64,000 bases of DNA from Variovorax sp. RA8. Its GTDB lineage: Bacteria; Pseudomonadota; Gammaproteobacteria; Burkholderiales; Burkholderiaceae_C. Below, one piece after another: positions 46,722-55,626 of this stretch. Each line of letters begins with the position of its first letter. Positions within the stretch are counted from its first letter, which is position 1. A model generated the notes under the pieces. That model had not been told where the DNA came from and made no database searches. It saw only the letters and a program-made list of their open reading frames with translations. Made by a program: the position numbers and the translations under genes. Location: assembly GCF_901827175.1 (NCBI RefSeq), contig NZ_LR594662.1, forward strand, positions 1,860,001-1,924,000. The letters run 5' to 3'.

Positions 46722-47771
46722 ATGGCCCGCCGCCCTTCCTCGACCTCTGCCGCCAAGGCGTTCACGCGCGCCTACCAGCGCAGCATGAAGGCGCTCACCA
46801 CCGCCACACTGCGCAACCAGAGGCGCATTGCGGGGCAGGTGCAGCGCGCGGCGGCCGAGCATCTGAAGCCGCCGCGCGGCCCCGGCGACTGGCTGGCGGG
46901 GGCGGCGCTCGGCCCCGGTGGCGCGCGGCGCTACCACCTGTACCGGCCGCCGGACATGCAGGTGGGCGAGCGCCTGCCGCTCCTGGTCATGCTGCATGGC
47001 TGTGGTCAGACCGGCCGCGACTTCGCCGCGAGCACGCGCATGAACCTGCTGGCAGCGCGCGAACGCTTCTTCGTTCTCTATCCGGAGCAGGACCGAATCG
47101 CCCATCCGCACGGCTGCTGGAACTGGTACGACCGCCGCTTCGGCAAGGCCGATGCCGAGGCTGCGACCGTGATGGCCGCGGTCGACCAGGCGTGCGTGCT
47201 TTACCCGGTGGACCGCGAGCGCGTCGCCGTGGCCGGGCTCTCGGCGGGCGCCGGCATGGCGGCGCTGATGGCCACGCGCTACCCGGTGCGCTTCAGGGCC
47301 CTGGCCATGCATTCGGGCGTGGCGCCCGGCGCCGCCCGCTCGCCCGCGACCGCCCTGGGCGCCATGCGCGGGCGCCATGTGCCGCCCATGCCCGCCACCG
47401 CGGTCGGCAAGGCCATGGGGGCAGCCGCGGTCTTCGCCACGCTGCCGCCGCTGCTGATCCTGCACGGCGATGCCGATCTCGTGGTCTCGGCCAGCAATGC
47501 GCTGAGCACCGCGGAGGTCTGGGCCGCGGCCACCGGCGCGCAGCCTGGCGTCGTGCGCACGGTTCAACGCGGCAAGCGCCACGCGATGCGGGTGACGGAG
47601 TTCAAGCGCAAGGGACGCACCTTCGTCATGCTGTGCGAGGTCGCCGGCCTGGGCCATGCGTGGAGCGGCGGCGCGCCGCGCCTGCCCTTCAGCGACGCCG
47701 CCGGGCCGAATGCCTCGCGCCTGATCTGGGCCTTTGTCTCGAAGCAGTTCAAGGCGGCGGCTGCGGCCTGA
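46722..47771 (+). CDS. PHB depolymerase-family esterase
   Basis: A 349-residue alpha/beta hydrolase of the extracellular PHB-depolymerase/feruloyl-esterase group. Ser174 lies in the lipase box AGLSAGAGMAALMA; the oxyanion segment LLVMLHGCGQTGRDFAA, a late acid HGDADLVVS and a final His in GHAWSGG are visible. There is no clear signal peptide (N-terminus MARRPSSTSAAKAFTRAYQR), so it may be cytosolic or unusually exported. It lies five bases from a second lipase. Confidence 0.88.
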   Translation: MARRPSSTSAAKAFTRAYQRSMKALTTATLRNQRRIAGQVQRAAAEHLKPPRGPGDWLAGAALGPGGARRYHLYRPPDMQVGERLPLLVMLHGCGQTGRDFAASTRMNLLAARERFFVLYPEQDRIAHPHGCWNWYDRRFGKADAEAATVMAAVDQACVLYPVDRERVAVAGLSAGAGMAALMATRYPVRFRALAMHSGVAPGAARSPATALGAMRGRHVPPMPATAVGKAMGAAAVFATLPPLLILHGDADLVVSASNALSTAEVWAAATGAQPGVVRTVQRGKRHAMRVTEFKRKGRTFVMLCEVAGLGHAWSGGAPRLPFSDAAGPNASRLIWAFVSKQFKAAAAA

Positions 47772-47775
47772 AGCC

Positions 47776-48630
47776 ATGAGCGGCATCCCCTACGAGCCCG
47801 GCAGAACCGCGCTCTATTCGCCGGAGCGCAGCGAGACGCTGTTCGAAGCGGGCCAGCGCTGCACGCCGGCCCAGTGGGCCATCGAAGCGTCGCGGCTGGC
47901 GTACTACCGTGCCGAGGCTTCGGACGGCGAGCGCCAGCGCTTGGCGGACGCGCTGGCGCGCGCGGACTTCGGGCTGCCCACGCTCATGACGCACGCCGAC
48001 TCCGACAGCTTCGCCTTCGCCGCGCTGCACGCGGACGGCACGGCGCTGGTGTCCTTCCGGGGCACCCAGCCCGACGAGATCCGCGACCTGGCGACCAACC
48101 TGCAGGCGCACCAGGTCGACTGGCCCGAGAGCGGCGGCCGGGTGCATGCGGGCTTCGCGCGGGCGGCGCGCGCGATGATGCCGATGCTGCGCGAATGGCT
48201 GGAAGAAGGCGAGGGCGCCGGCCGCAGCACGCTGATCCTCACCGGCCACAGCCTCGGCGCCGCCCTCGCCACGCTGGCCGCCACCGTGCTTGCGCCGAGC
48301 CTGCTGGCCACGCTCGGTTCGCCGCGCGTCGGCAACACGGCCTTCGTGGCCCCGCTGGCGGAGGTCCAGGTGCTTCGCCTGGTCAACGGCTGCGACGTCG
48401 TCACGCAACTGCCCCCGGCCTTATCGCTCTACGCGCATGCGGGGCCGACCAGCTACATCAGCTGCGACGGCCAATGCATGCACAACCCCGACGTCGGCTT
48501 CATCGAGAGCGACCGTGCAAAAGGACGGGCGCGCTACGTGGTCGACCATGCCTGGAAGCGCGGCGCCGTGCTGCTTCGCGACCTGGCGGACCATGCGCCG
48601 ATCAACTACGCGCGGGCGTTCTTTGGCTGA
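47776..48630 (+). CDS. Class 3 lipase family protein
   Basis: A 284-residue fungal-lipase (class 3) fold. The nucleophile Ser159 is in LILTGHSLGAALATLAA, preceded by LVSFRGTQPDEIRDLATNLQ and GRVHAGFARAARAM; the final VVDHAWKRG may hold the histidine. No signal peptide. ATG at 47776 is four bases after the esterase stop. The two esterases probably act on the same polyester, lipid or polymer, which the sequence does not identify. Confidence 0.88.
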   Translation: MSGIPYEPGRTALYSPERSETLFEAGQRCTPAQWAIEASRLAYYRAEASDGERQRLADALARADFGLPTLMTHADSDSFAFAALHADGTALVSFRGTQPDEIRDLATNLQAHQVDWPESGGRVHAGFARAARAMMPMLREWLEEGEGAGRSTLILTGHSLGAALATLAATVLAPSLLATLGSPRVGNTAFVAPLAEVQVLRLVNGCDVVTQLPPALSLYAHAGPTSYISCDGQCMHNPDVGFIESDRAKGRARYVVDHAWKRGAVLLRDLADHAPINYARAFFG

Positions 48631-48679
48631 CCCCCAGCTCGGCCCACTTCGTGTAGCCGCCCACCCTCTCGCCGGGGGC

Positions 48680-48716
48680 AACACCAGCGGCCCGGCGAAG
48701 CCGGTTCCGCGGTGTT
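48680..48716. repeat. Long imperfect hairpin before urtA
   Basis: AACACC-GCGG-CCGGC, loop GAA, then GCCGG-CCGC-GGTGTT; 15 base pairs with a one-base bulge and a small internal loop. It lies between the lipase gene and urtA and could be a terminator or a dispersed REP-like palindrome. Confidence 0.45.
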
Positions 48717-48823
48717 CCTGGAATGGGGTCGGCGTTGAGTTTTGTACGCCACCCGGCGTATTTCCGCCGCGTGACCGATTCCGCAGACTCCTCCGTGTCA
48801 TTCACACCCAGGAGAAGAGTCCC

Positions 48824-50095
48824 ATGCAACAACGTCGATTCACCCTCAAGGCGCTCACGGCAGCGGTCGCGCTGGCCGGCCTTTCCGCTGTGCCGGCCTT
48901 GGCCGCCGACACCATCAAGGTGGGCGTGCTGCACTCGCTGTCGGGCACCATGGCCATCTCGGAGACCGTGCTCAAGGACACGGTGCTGATGGCGATCGAC
49001 GAGATCAACGCCAAGGGCGGCGTGCTCGGCAAGAAGCTCGAGCCCGTGGTGGTCGACCCGGCCTCCAACTGGCCGCTGTTCGCCGAGAAGATCAAGCAGC
49101 TGCTCGGCCAGGACAAGGTCTCGGTGATCTTCGGTTGCTGGACCTCGGTGTCGCGCAAGTCGGTGCTGCCGGTGGTCGAGGAAATGAACGGCCTGCTCTT
49201 CTACCCCGTGCAGTACGAGGGCGAAGAGCTCAGCAAGAACGTCTTCTACACCGGCGCCGCGCCCAACCAGCAGGCCATTCCCGCGGTCGACTACCTGATG
49301 AGCAAGGAAGGCGGCGGCGCCAAGCGCTGGGTGCTGCTGGGCACCGACTACGTCTACCCGCGCACCACCAACAAGATCCTGCGCGCCTACCTGAAGAGCA
49401 AGGGCGTGAAGGACACGGACATCGACGAGAAGTACACCCCCTTCGGCCACAGCGACTACCAGACCATCGTCGCCGACATCAAGAAGTTCTCCTCCGGCGG
49501 CAAGACGGCCGTGGTCTCGACCATCAACGGCGACTCCAACGTGCCCTTCTACAAGGAACTCGGCAATGCAGGCCTGAAGGCCAAGGACGTGCCGGTGGTC
49601 GCCTTCTCGGTGGGCGAGGAAGAGCTGCGCGGCGTCGACACCAAGCCGCTGGTGGGCCACCTGGCCGCGTGGAACTACTTCATGTCGATCAAGAACCCGA
49701 CCAACACCGCCTTCATCAAGCAGTGGAGCGACTACGCCAAGGCCAAGAACATCGCCGGCCACAAGGACAAGCCGCTCACCAACGACCCGATGGAAGCCAC
49801 CTACATCGGCATCCACATGTGGAAGCAGGCCGTCGAGAAGGCCAAGAGCACCGACACCGACAAGGTGATCGCGGCGATGGCCGGCCAGACCTTCACCGCG
49901 CCCTCGGGCATCGTCTCGAAGATGGACGAGAAGAACCACCACCTGCACAAGAGCGTGTTCATCGGCGAGATCAAGGCCGACGGTCAGTTCAGCGTGGTGT
50001 GGAAGACGCCGGGTCCGGTCAAGGCCAAGCCGTGGAGCCCGTACATCGAGGGCAATGACAAGAAACCGGACTACCCGGCTGGCAAGTCGCTGTAA
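48824..50095 (+). CDS. urtA: Urea ABC transporter substrate-binding protein
   Basis: A 423-residue periplasmic binding protein. Signal peptide residues 1-28 (cleavage about after ALA in VPALAADTIKV), then the amide/urea-type Peripla_BP domain: DTIKVGVLHSLSGTMAISET, FGCWTSVSRKSVLP, LFYPVQYEGEE and the C-terminal TFTAPSGIVS, which mark urea/short-amide binders (UrtA/FmdD). It has AGGAGAAG before the start. The downstream terminator at 50157 probably makes urtA the most abundant product. Confidence 0.93.
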   Translation: MQQRRFTLKALTAAVALAGLSAVPALAADTIKVGVLHSLSGTMAISETVLKDTVLMAIDEINAKGGVLGKKLEPVVVDPASNWPLFAEKIKQLLGQDKVSVIFGCWTSVSRKSVLPVVEEMNGLLFYPVQYEGEELSKNVFYTGAAPNQQAIPAVDYLMSKEGGGAKRWVLLGTDYVYPRTTNKILRAYLKSKGVKDTDIDEKYTPFGHSDYQTIVADIKKFSSGGKTAVVSTINGDSNVPFYKELGNAGLKAKDVPVVAFSVGEEELRGVDTKPLVGHLAAWNYFMSIKNPTNTAFIKQWSDYAKAKNIAGHKDKPLTNDPMEATYIGIHMWKQAVEKAKSTDTDKVIAAMAGQTFTAPSGIVSKMDEKNHHLHKSVFIGEIKADGQFSVVWKTPGPVKAKPWSPYIEGNDKKPDYPAGKSL

Positions 50096-50156
50096 GCAAC
50101 GAGCGAGCGCTGTCCTCTCCTTTCCTCCCCAATGGGGGAGGGCAGGGCTGGGGGCA

Positions 50157-50184
50157 GCGGCGGCAGTGACCGCCGCCCCTTTTT
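50157..50184 (+). terminator. Attenuator/terminator between urtA and urtB
   Basis: GCGGCGG (50157-50163), loop CAGTGA, CCGCCGC (50170-50176), then CCCTTTTT. A second inverted repeat (CTCCCC-AAT-GGGGGAG, 50126-50141) precedes it. This is typical of partial termination after the binding-protein gene. Confidence 0.75.
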
Positions 50185-50202
50185 AGCGACCTGCGACCTA
50201 CG

Positions 50203-51789
50203 ATGCTCCGACGAACACTTCACCGCGCACTCTGCGCCTCGACGCTGCTGCTGGCGCTGGCCGCCCACGCGCTCACCCTCGACGAGGCCCGCGCCATCGC
50301 CTCGGGCGAATCAGAGGCTCGCATCACCGCGCTCAACAAGGCCGTCGCCACGGCCGACGATAAGACCGCCGCCTTCATCAAGGCCATGGCCGACGACGCG
50401 GTCAAGTACACCGAGGACAAGGTCTTCCTCATCAAGGACGACAAGGCCTACGACCCGGTCACCGGTGCCGAGCTCAAGCTGCCCGACAACGCCGAGGACG
50501 TGGTCAACAACAACCTGATGCGCGGCGCGCTCGATGCCGCGCAGGCCGCACTCAAGCTCACGAGCAAGGACGACGCGGTCCGCGCCGAAGCAGCGCAGGC
50601 CCTCTTCAAGGAACCTGACGAATCCCGCCTGCCCCTGGTCGAGAAGGCGCTGGCCGCCGAGACCAACGACCGGATCAAGGCCCAGCTCGAGCTGGTGCGC
50701 GCCGCCAGCATGCTGAGCAGTGCCGACAAGGCCAGGCGCCTCGCGGCCGCGAAAGCGCTGGGCGAGAGCCGCAGCCCGGACACCAAGCTGCTGCTCAACC
50801 AGCGCCTGGCCGACGAGACCGACGCCGATGTCCGCAGGGCGATCGGCGCATCGATCGACAGCATCGACGGTTCGCTGGTCTGGGGCGACCGCATCAACGC
50901 GATCTTCAGCGGCATCAGCCTGGGCTCTGTCCTGTTGCTGGCCGCACTGGGGCTGGCCATCACCTACGGGCTGATGGGCGTGATCAACATGGCGCACGGC
51001 GAGCTGATGATGATCGGCGCCTATGCCACCTACGTGATGCAGGGCATCTTCCAGCGTTACATGCCCGAGTCGCTCTTCGGCTGGTACCTGGTCGCCGCCA
51101 TTCCCGTCGCCTTCCTCGCCTCGGCGCTGGTGGGCGCGGTGCTGGAGCGCGGCGTGATCCGCTTCCTCTACGGCCGGCCGCTCGAGACCCTGCTGGCCAC
51201 CTGGGGCATCAGCCTGATGCTGCAGCAGCTGGTGCGCTCGCTCTTCGGCGCGCAGAACGTCGGTGTCGAGAATCCCGGCTGGATGAGCGGCGGCTTCACC
51301 ATGCTGAGCAACGTCACGCTGCCCTGGAACCGCATCTGCATCATCGTCTTCGCAGTCCTGGTGCTGCTGGCCATGGGCTGGCTCATCGGCCGCACGCGCC
51401 TGGGGCTGTTCGTGCGGGGCGTGACGCAGAACCGTCCCATCGCCTCCTGCATGGGCGTGAACACGGCACGCATCGACACCTACGCCTTCGCGCTGGGTTC
51501 GGGCATTGCCGGGCTGGCGGGCTGCGCGCTCTCGCAGATCGGCAACGTGGGCCCCGACCTCGGCCAGAGCTACATCGTCGACTCCTTCATGGTGGTGGTG
51601 ATGGGCGGCGTCGGCCAGCTCGCAGGCACCGTCTACGCGGCGCTCGGCCTGGGCGTGCTCAACAAGTTCATCGAAGGCTGGGCCGGCGCGGTGCTCGCGA
51701 AGATCGCGGTGCTGGTCTTCATCATCATCTTCATCCAGAAGCGGCCGCAAGGCATCTTCGCTGTCAAAGGTCGGAGTGCGGAAGCATGA
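50203..51789 (+). CDS. urtB: Urea ABC transporter permease UrtB
   Basis: A 528-residue permease. A signal sequence (LCASTLLLALAAHALT) and an extended periplasmic region of about 200 residues rich in Ala (KTAAFIKAMADDAVKYTED and on) precede the LivH-like membrane domain with eight helices (ITYGLMGVINMAHGELMMIG, VVVMGGVGQLAGTVYAALGL). This N-terminal extension is normal for UrtB and separates it from LivH. ATG at 50203. Its stop overlaps the first copy of a 30-bp repeat. Confidence 0.93.
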   Translation: MLRRTLHRALCASTLLLALAAHALTLDEARAIASGESEARITALNKAVATADDKTAAFIKAMADDAVKYTEDKVFLIKDDKAYDPVTGAELKLPDNAEDVVNNNLMRGALDAAQAALKLTSKDDAVRAEAAQALFKEPDESRLPLVEKALAAETNDRIKAQLELVRAASMLSSADKARRLAAAKALGESRSPDTKLLLNQRLADETDADVRRAIGASIDSIDGSLVWGDRINAIFSGISLGSVLLLAALGLAITYGLMGVINMAHGELMMIGAYATYVMQGIFQRYMPESLFGWYLVAAIPVAFLASALVGAVLERGVIRFLYGRPLETLLATWGISLMLQQLVRSLFGAQNVGVENPGWMSGGFTMLSNVTLPWNRICIIVFAVLVLLAMGWLIGRTRLGLFVRGVTQNRPIASCMGVNTARIDTYAFALGSGIAGLAGCALSQIGNVGPDLGQSYIVDSFMVVVMGGVGQLAGTVYAALGLGVLNKFIEGWAGAVLAKIAVLVFIIIFIQKRPQGIFAVKGRSAEA

Positions 51790-51876
51790 GCCGCACGGCC
51801 GTTCCGAAGGCGAATAGCACCGCAGCCGAAGGCGAAGGTATTCCAGTGAGCCGCACGGCCGTTCCGAAGGCGAATA
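51787..51876 (+). repeat. 30-bp direct duplication between urtB and urtC
   Basis: The same 30 bases (beginning TGAGCCGCACGGCCGTTCCG) stand at 51787-51816, starting on the urtB stop, and at 51847-51876, exactly 60 bases apart. The spacer carries GCCGAAGGCGAA, itself like part of the repeat (TCCGAAGGCGAA). No ORF is formed. A ribosome-binding site for urtC (GGAGG) follows the second copy. Confidence 0.9.
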
Positions 51877-51904
51877 CCGCAGCGCGAAGCGCGGAGGTTA
51901 CCGA

Positions 51905-53125
51905 ATGACCCGGTTCGCACTTCCTTCCAAAGGCCCGCTCCTCGGCGGCAAGGGCTGGACCGCCTTCTTCGTCGCGCTGATCGCCGTCTGCGCGCTGGCC
52001 CCCGTGCTCAACCTGCTGGTGCCAGCGGGCAGCGCGCTGCACATGAGCGACTACGCCGTGGCACTGGTCGGCAAGATCATGTGCTACGCCATCTGCGCCC
52101 TGGCCATGGACCTGATCTGGGGCTACACCGGCATCCTCTCGCTGGGCCACGGCCTGTTCTTCGCGCTGGGCGGCTACATGATGGGCATGTACCTCATGCG
52201 CCAGATCGGCCGCGACGGCAACTACAAGAGCGACCTGCCGGACTTCATGGTCTTCCTCGACTGGAAGACGCTGCCCTGGCACTGGACCTTCAGCGACAGC
52301 TTCATCGCCACGCTGGTGCTGATCGTCGCCGTGCCGGGCGTGATCGCCTTCGTGTTCGGCTTCTTCGCCTTCCGCTCGCGCATCAAGGGCGTGTACTTCT
52401 CGATCATCACGCAGGCCATGACCTTCGCCGCGATGCTGCTCTTCTTCCGCAACGAGACCGGCTTCGGCGGCAACAACGGCTTCACCGACTTCAAGCGCAT
52501 CCTGGGCACGCCGATCGCGACGCAGGAGATGCGCATGACGCTTTTCGCGCTCACCGGGCTCACGCTGCTGGGCTTCTTCCTGTTCGCCCGATGGCTCATC
52601 GGCAGCAAGTTCGGCCGCGTGCTCCAGGCCATTCGCGATGCCGAGTCGCGCGTGATGTTCTCGGGCTACAACCCGCTGCCCTACAAGCTCACGATCTGGG
52701 TCATCTCGGCCGTGATGTGCGGCGTGGCCGGGGCACTCTACGTGCCGCAGGTGGGCATCATCAACCCCGGCGAGATGAGCGCGGCCAATTCGATCGAGAT
52801 CGCGATCTGGGCCGCGGTCGGCGGACGCGCCACGCTGGTGGGGCCGATCCTCGGCGCCTTCATCGTGAACGGCGCCAAGAGCTGGCTCACGGTGGCCTAT
52901 CCGGAGTACTGGCTGTACTTCCTCGGTGCGCTGTTCATTGCTGTCACGCTGTTCCTGCCGAACGGCATCGTGGGCCTGGTCAAGAAATGGACGGCCAGGG
53001 AGAACAGGGAGGCGCTCGAGGAGGAGCCGCGGCAGCTTGCGCAGCGTGCCCTCGCTGCGGAGCACGGGGTGGAGCCCGGTGCCCTCGCGCCGCTGCCGGT
53101 GCGCGCGGAAGGAGCGAGTGCATGA
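51905..53125 (+). CDS. urtC: Urea ABC transporter permease UrtC
   Basis: A 406-residue LivM-like permease with about ten membrane helices and the conserved cytoplasmic coupling segment RFGRVLQAIRDAESRVMFSG-like sequence (KFGRVLQAIRDAESRVMF), IWGYTGILSLGHGLFFALGG and NAARATLVGPILGA-like VGGRATLVGPILGA. ATG at 51905 follows GGAGG. The last 50 residues are polar. The stop overlaps the urtD start (ATGA). Confidence 0.94.
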   Translation: MTRFALPSKGPLLGGKGWTAFFVALIAVCALAPVLNLLVPAGSALHMSDYAVALVGKIMCYAICALAMDLIWGYTGILSLGHGLFFALGGYMMGMYLMRQIGRDGNYKSDLPDFMVFLDWKTLPWHWTFSDSFIATLVLIVAVPGVIAFVFGFFAFRSRIKGVYFSIITQAMTFAAMLLFFRNETGFGGNNGFTDFKRILGTPIATQEMRMTLFALTGLTLLGFFLFARWLIGSKFGRVLQAIRDAESRVMFSGYNPLPYKLTIWVISAVMCGVAGALYVPQVGIINPGEMSAANSIEIAIWAAVGGRATLVGPILGAFIVNGAKSWLTVAYPEYWLYFLGALFIAVTLFLPNGIVGLVKKWTARENREALEEEPRQLAQRALAAEHGVEPGALAPLPVRAEGASA

Positions 53126-54000
53126 CGCCCGACCTGATGGACGCCGGCGCAGAGCGCATCGCACGGCACAGCCAGCACAGCGACTTCGGCAAGCTCACCG
53201 CCTCGGGCGGCCGCGAGGCGGGCTACGGCCGCCACGCGACGCCCGGCGAGGTCGACGTCACGCACGGCCGCATCCTCTACCTCGAGGACGTGAGCGTGAG
53301 CTTCGACGGCTTCAAGGCCATCAACAAGCTCTCGCTCGACATCGCGCCCGGCGAGCTGCGTTGCGTGATCGGCCCGAACGGCGCGGGCAAGACCACGATG
53401 ATGGACATCATCACCGGCAAGACGCGGCCGGACGAGGGCACGGTCTTCTTCGGCAGCACCATCGACCTGCTGCGGCACAAGGAGGCCGACATCGCCCAGC
53501 TGGGCATCGGCCGCAAGTTCCAGAAGCCGACGGTGTTCGAGCAGTTGACGGTGTTCGAGAACCTCGAGCTTGCGCTCAAGACCGACAAGGGCGTGAAGGC
53601 CTCGATGCTGTTCCGGCTCGACTCCGCGCAGTCCGACCGGCTGGCCGAGGTGCTGCACACCATCCACCTGGAGGACAGCGTTTCGCGCCTGGCGGGCAAC
53701 CTGAGCCATGGCCAGAAGCAATGGCTGGAGATCGGCATGCTCCTGATGCAGGACCCGAAGCTGCTGCTGCTCGACGAGCCGGTGGCCGGCATGACCGACG
53801 AGGAGACGGCGCGCACCGCCGAGCTGTTCCTGAAGCTCAAGGGCAAGCATTCGCTGATGGTGGTCGAGCACGACATGAGCTTCGTGCGGACCATCTCGGA
53901 GATCGTCACGGTCCTGTGCGACGGGTCCGTGCTGGCGCAGGGCACGCTGGACGAGGTGCAGGCGGATGAGCGCGTGATCGAGGTCTATCTGGGACGCTGA
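53122..54000 (+). CDS. urtD: Urea ABC transporter ATP-binding protein UrtD
   Basis: A 292-residue ATPase with Walker A GPNGAGKTTMM, signature LSHGQKQWLEIG, Walker B LLLLDEPVAGMT and H-loop VVEHDMSFV. The LSHGQ signature is typical of UrtD rather than LivG. About 45 extra residues (RHSQHSDFGKLTASGGRE and on) precede the domain. It overlaps urtC by four bases. Confidence 0.94.
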   Translation: MTPDLMDAGAERIARHSQHSDFGKLTASGGREAGYGRHATPGEVDVTHGRILYLEDVSVSFDGFKAINKLSLDIAPGELRCVIGPNGAGKTTMMDIITGKTRPDEGTVFFGSTIDLLRHKEADIAQLGIGRKFQKPTVFEQLTVFENLELALKTDKGVKASMLFRLDSAQSDRLAEVLHTIHLEDSVSRLAGNLSHGQKQWLEIGMLLMQDPKLLLLDEPVAGMTDEETARTAELFLKLKGKHSLMVVEHDMSFVRTISEIVTVLCDGSVLAQGTLDEVQADERVIEVYLGR

Positions 54001-54018
54001 GAAGGCAGCAATACCACC

Positions 54019-54711
54019 ATGCTCAAGGTCAAGAACATCCATCAGTACTACGGCGGCTCCCACATCCTGCGCGACGTGAGCCTCGAGGCGCATGCGGGCA
54101 AGGTCACCGTCCTGCTGGGCCGCAACGGCGTGGGCAAGACCACGCTGCTCAAGTCCTTGATGGGGCTGGTCCCCATCAAGAGCGGCAGCATCGAGTTCGA
54201 CGGGGTGCCGATCCACAGGAAGACGCCCTACGAGCGCGCCCGTGCCGGCATGGGCTTCGTGCCGCAGGGCCGCGAGATCTTCGCGCGCCTCACGGTGGAG
54301 GAGAACCTGCGCATGGGCCTGGCCTACCGCCCGGCTGGCACGCCCGTCCCGGCCGAGCTGTTCGAGCTCTTTCCGGTGCTCAAGCAGATGCGGGGCCGCC
54401 GCGGCGGCGATCTGTCGGGCGGCCAGCAGCAGCAGCTCGCGATCGCGCGCGCACTGGCGCCCAGCCCCAAGCTCCTGATCCTCGACGAGCCGACCGAAGG
54501 CATCCAGCCCAGCATCATCAAGGACATCGGCCGCGTGATCCGCATGCTCGCCGACCGCGGCGACATGGCGATCGTGCTGTGCGAGCAGTACTACGACTTC
54601 GCGCAGGAACTGGCCGACGACTACCTGGTGATGGAGCGCGGCGAGGTGATCGCTCGCGGCCTGGGCAAGGACATGGAGGCGCAGGGGGTGCGCCAGCTGG
54701 TCGCGATCTAG
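54019..54711 (+). CDS. urtE: Urea ABC transporter ATP-binding protein UrtE
   Basis: A 230-residue ATPase: Walker A GRNGVGKTTLLK, signature LSGGQQQQLAIA, Walker B LLILDEPTEGIQPS and H-loop VLCEQYYDF, as in UrtE/LivF. It is 18 bases after urtD and completes the urea importer. No urease genes follow; the convergent IclR gene overlaps its last four bases. Confidence 0.94.
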   Translation: MLKVKNIHQYYGGSHILRDVSLEAHAGKVTVLLGRNGVGKTTLLKSLMGLVPIKSGSIEFDGVPIHRKTPYERARAGMGFVPQGREIFARLTVEENLRMGLAYRPAGTPVPAELFELFPVLKQMRGRRGGDLSGGQQQQLAIARALAPSPKLLILDEPTEGIQPSIIKDIGRVIRMLADRGDMAIVLCEQYYDFAQELADDYLVMERGEVIARGLGKDMEAQGVRQLVAI

Positions 54712-55463
54712 GGCTGTCCCAGCGCCTTCGACAGCGCCTGCGCTTCTTCCACCAGCAGCTTGCCGATGGCTTCGACCTCGGGCGCGTGGATGCGCGCACT
54801 CGGGCCGAACACGGCGATCGAGCCCGCGACCTCGCCGCTGCCGTCGAAGTAAGGCGCGGCGATGGCGACCGCGCCCTGCAGCAGCTCGTCGCGGCTGGTC
54901 GCGTAGCCGCGCTTGCGGATGGCCTCGAGCTCCTTCGGGTAGCCGCTCAGGTCCACCTTCGTTCCCGCCGCGTAGGCTTTCAGGCCCTTGTCGCCGAGGG
55001 CGGTGTGGGCCAGGATCGCGCGGCCGCTCGCGCCCACCACGATCCGTTCCGAATAGCCGACGCCGCGCTTGAAGCTCAGCGGCTGGCTGCTCGGCAGTTC
55101 GGCCACGCAGACGCGATGCAGTCCCTGCGGCACGAAGAGCGCCACCGTCTCGCCGGTGCGCTCGCGCAGGCGCTGCATCATCGGTTGTGCCACCGCGCTG
55201 ATGTCCTGCGTCGCGGTCCACACATGGGCCAGGCGTGCCACCGCGGGCCCCAGGCGGAAGCGCTGCGGCTCGCCGACCGAGCGCACGAAACCGCTCTGCT
55301 CCAGCGTGTGCAACAGGCGGTAGAGCGTGGGCCGGCTCAGGTCCACGCGCTTGAGCAGCTCGCCCGCCGACAGCGCGTGGTCCGCCGGCGTGAAGGCCAG
55401 CAGGATCTCGAGCGCCCGGTCCACCGCGCGCACGCTGTCGTTCAGCTTTTCGCTTTCTGCCAC
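54708..55463 (-). CDS. IclR-family transcriptional regulator
   Basis: A 251-residue regulator: winged helix at residues 14-75 (SAGELLKRVDLSRPTLYRLL) and IclR ligand domain with ELPSSQPLSFKRGVGYSERI, GASGRAILAH and RDELLQGAVAIAAPYFDGSG. GTG at 55463 is preceded by GGAGGG and is preferred over a longer start. It is divergent from the Rieske oxygenase gene and probably senses the aromatic substrate or product. The stop overlaps urtE by four bases. Confidence 0.92.
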   Translation of the reverse strand: MAESEKLNDSVRAVDRALEILLAFTPADHALSAGELLKRVDLSRPTLYRLLHTLEQSGFVRSVGEPQRFRLGPAVARLAHVWTATQDISAVAQPMMQRLRERTGETVALFVPQGLHRVCVAELPSSQPLSFKRGVGYSERIVVGASGRAILAHTALGDKGLKAYAAGTKVDLSGYPKELEAIRKRGYATSRDELLQGAVAIAAPYFDGSGEVAGSIAVFGPSARIHAPEVEAIGKLLVEEAQALSKALGQP

Positions 55464-55540
55464 CTTGTTCCCTCCTTCTCTCTTCGATCGATTCGCGATG
55501 GTATCGGGACGCGCCGGCCGCTGGCCGGCAAGGGCCGGGC

Positions 55541-55598
55541 TTGACATAGATTGTCCATCTAATGGATACTGATCTCATCAGACGGACAAACAAGTCCG
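55541..55598 (+). promoter_or_regulatory. Promoter and palindromes before the Rieske oxygenase gene
   Basis: TTGACA (55541-55546), 18 bases, GATACT (55565-55570) form a likely sigma-70 promoter. Its spacer holds TCCAT-CTA-ATGGA (55554-55566), and downstream is CGGAC-AAACAA-GTCCG (55583-55598). Both are plausible IclR operators: binding between the minus-35 and minus-10 or just downstream would block transcription. Confidence 0.6.
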
Positions 55599-55626
55599 CT
55601 CTGCCACCTACGAAGGATCCAGAGAC

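Noticed and set aside
51633..51920. 95-codon minus-strand frame with the peptide IRLRNGRAAH twice
   Set aside because: The peptide repeat is only the translation of the 30-bp DNA duplication between urtB and urtC.
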